A DNA stretch of 13,538 nucleotides, from the NCBI GenBank assembly GCA_019322535.1, contig JAHWIM010000052.1, positions 1-13,538 of the forward strand, read 5' to 3'. The notes below the pieces were generated by a model. It worked only from the letters and a program-made list of their open reading frames with translations, was not told the origin of the DNA and made no database searches. A program made the translations under genes and the position numbers. Shown here one piece after another: positions 12,874-13,538 of the stretch (within the stretch, counting starts at the first letter, position 1; every line of letters starts with the position of its first letter). Source of the DNA: Candidatus Woesearchaeota archaeon (GTDB lineage: Archaea; Nanobdellota; Nanobdellia; Woesearchaeales; WJKL01).

Positions 12874-13538
12874 CTAAATCTTTTGTATAAATCCTCTTTT
12901 AGGTTCAAAGATATCACCGCTTCTTTTTAATTTCTCTAGGGCATCTTCAATGTCCCCTTCTTCAACACCCTGAGCACTGCCCTCTTTAATTAAATCGTCA
13001 ATTGGAATTGTTTTTCCAATTTTGTTCTCAAGTTCATCAATAATCTCTCTAACAATTATGATTTTACTTCTTTGAGAAGCAGTAACTCCTGTAGCAATTC
13101 TATCAATATCAATCTTGCCTGTTTCAGGATCAACACCTACTTGACTTAAACAGTACTGCAACAAATTAATAGCATTTATAGCATCTTTCCTAGTAACTTT
13201 AGTAGCTAATCTAACTCTTGCAGATGCTTCAGCAAGCCTTACTAATGCCTCCAATTGTCTGGCAGAAATGGGAATACTTCTAATAGCCCCCTCATCTCCA
13301 CCATCTTTATTTCTCATTTCAACATAATATCTTCTAATCTCTTCTTCAGCAGCATCGTCCAACACCGGCTTAATATGTTGTCTAGCATAAGCAACATATT
13401 TCTTTAAAAGCTCTGTAGGAACTTCTGGTTCATCAAACTTAGGGCTTATATGTAATTTAAGAATATGCTTAGCCATCTCTTCATCTTTATTTTTATCAGG
13501 CAAATCCTTTATAGGAAAAATCAAATCAAATCTATTTA
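12874..13538 (-). CDS. mcm: MCM replicative helicase, C-terminal part (gene cut by window edge)
   Basis: MCM forms the hexameric ATP-driven helicase that unwinds DNA ahead of the fork. Only the last 221 complete codons are visible; the 5' part lies beyond the right edge. The reading continues through the TTG at 13524 to the edge, giving NRFDLIFPIKDLPD at the start, where the Arg of the RFD motif is the arginine finger. Next are the AAA+ lid and sensor 2 (ISARQLEALVRLAEASARVR), then a C-terminal winged helix (about the last 75 residues, ending GDIFEPKRGFIQKI). Most MCM proteins have Ser before RFD; Asn here is a mild change. It precedes and is probably co-transcribed with the RPA-like gene. 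Confidence 0.95.
   Translation of the reverse strand, partial: NRFDLIFPIKDLPDKNKDEEMAKHILKLHISPKFDEPEVPTELLKKYVAYARQHIKPVLDDAAEEEIRRYYVEMRNKDGGDEGAIRSIPISARQLEALVRLAEASARVRLATKVTRKDAINAINLLQYCLSQVGVDPETGKIDIDRIATGVTASQRSKIIIVREIIDELENKIGKTIPIDDLIKEGSAQGVEEGDIEDALEKLKRSGDIFEPKRGFIQKI

Noticed and set aside
13522..13524. TTG as start of a 216-residue protein
   Set aside because: The frame stays open to the window edge and reads NRFD before it, which is the MCM arginine-finger motif, so the gene is simply cut.

Overview
The window is AT-rich (about one third G+C by eye) archaeal chromosome. Both subunits of the archaea-specific DNA polymerase D, an Orc1/Cdc6 initiator, TFE, aIF2-beta, DUF424, an RPA-like protein, MCM and a TrmB-type regulator are all present. 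Short genes, A-rich codon use, TATA/BRE-type promoters and the flavour of the proteins suggest a DPANN lineage, most like Woesearchaeota or Pacearchaeota. That placement comes from recalled family resemblance and was not computed.

Layout, left to right. An Hjc-type Holliday junction resolvase (1-393, +) is followed by a 258-base spacer and the general transcription factor TFE (652-1158, +). Three minus-strand genes come next: a TrmB-family regulator (2354-3172), then, from its own promoter, a 64-residue membrane protein (2072-2266) and ribose-1,5-bisphosphate isomerase (1160-2056). The roughly 400-base gap between the divergent trmB and cdc6 genes (3173-3577) looks like a replication origin. 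It has two inverted ORB-like boxes (3333-3354 and 3490-3510) around a strongly AT-rich core that switches from T-rich to A-rich on the plus strand. Running away from it on the plus strand are cdc6, PolD small subunit DP1, PolD large subunit DP2 and a HAM1-like NTP pyrophosphatase (3578-10561), tightly packed, with a strong hairpin at the cdc6-DP1 junction.

To the right, minus-strand aIF2-beta and DUF424 form a translation pair (10558-11265). A SpoIIM-type membrane protein (11385-12233, +) converges on an RPA-like OB-fold/winged-helix protein (12225-12863, -). Upstream of that gene is the 3' part of the MCM helicase gene, which runs off the right edge.

Taken together the window is a replication island: origin, origin-binding protein, replicative polymerase, helicase, single-strand-binding-like protein, junction resolvase and a nucleotide-pool sanitiser, mixed with core transcription and translation factors and one nucleotide-salvage enzyme. 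The strongest unexpected observations are the predicted origin, an apparent loss of a catalytic Asp in the resolvase (Tyr40), the 44-base hairpin across the cdc6 stop codon, and a similar winged-helix tail in the neighbouring RPA-like and MCM proteins. No tRNA, rRNA, CRISPR array, insertion sequence or intein was seen.
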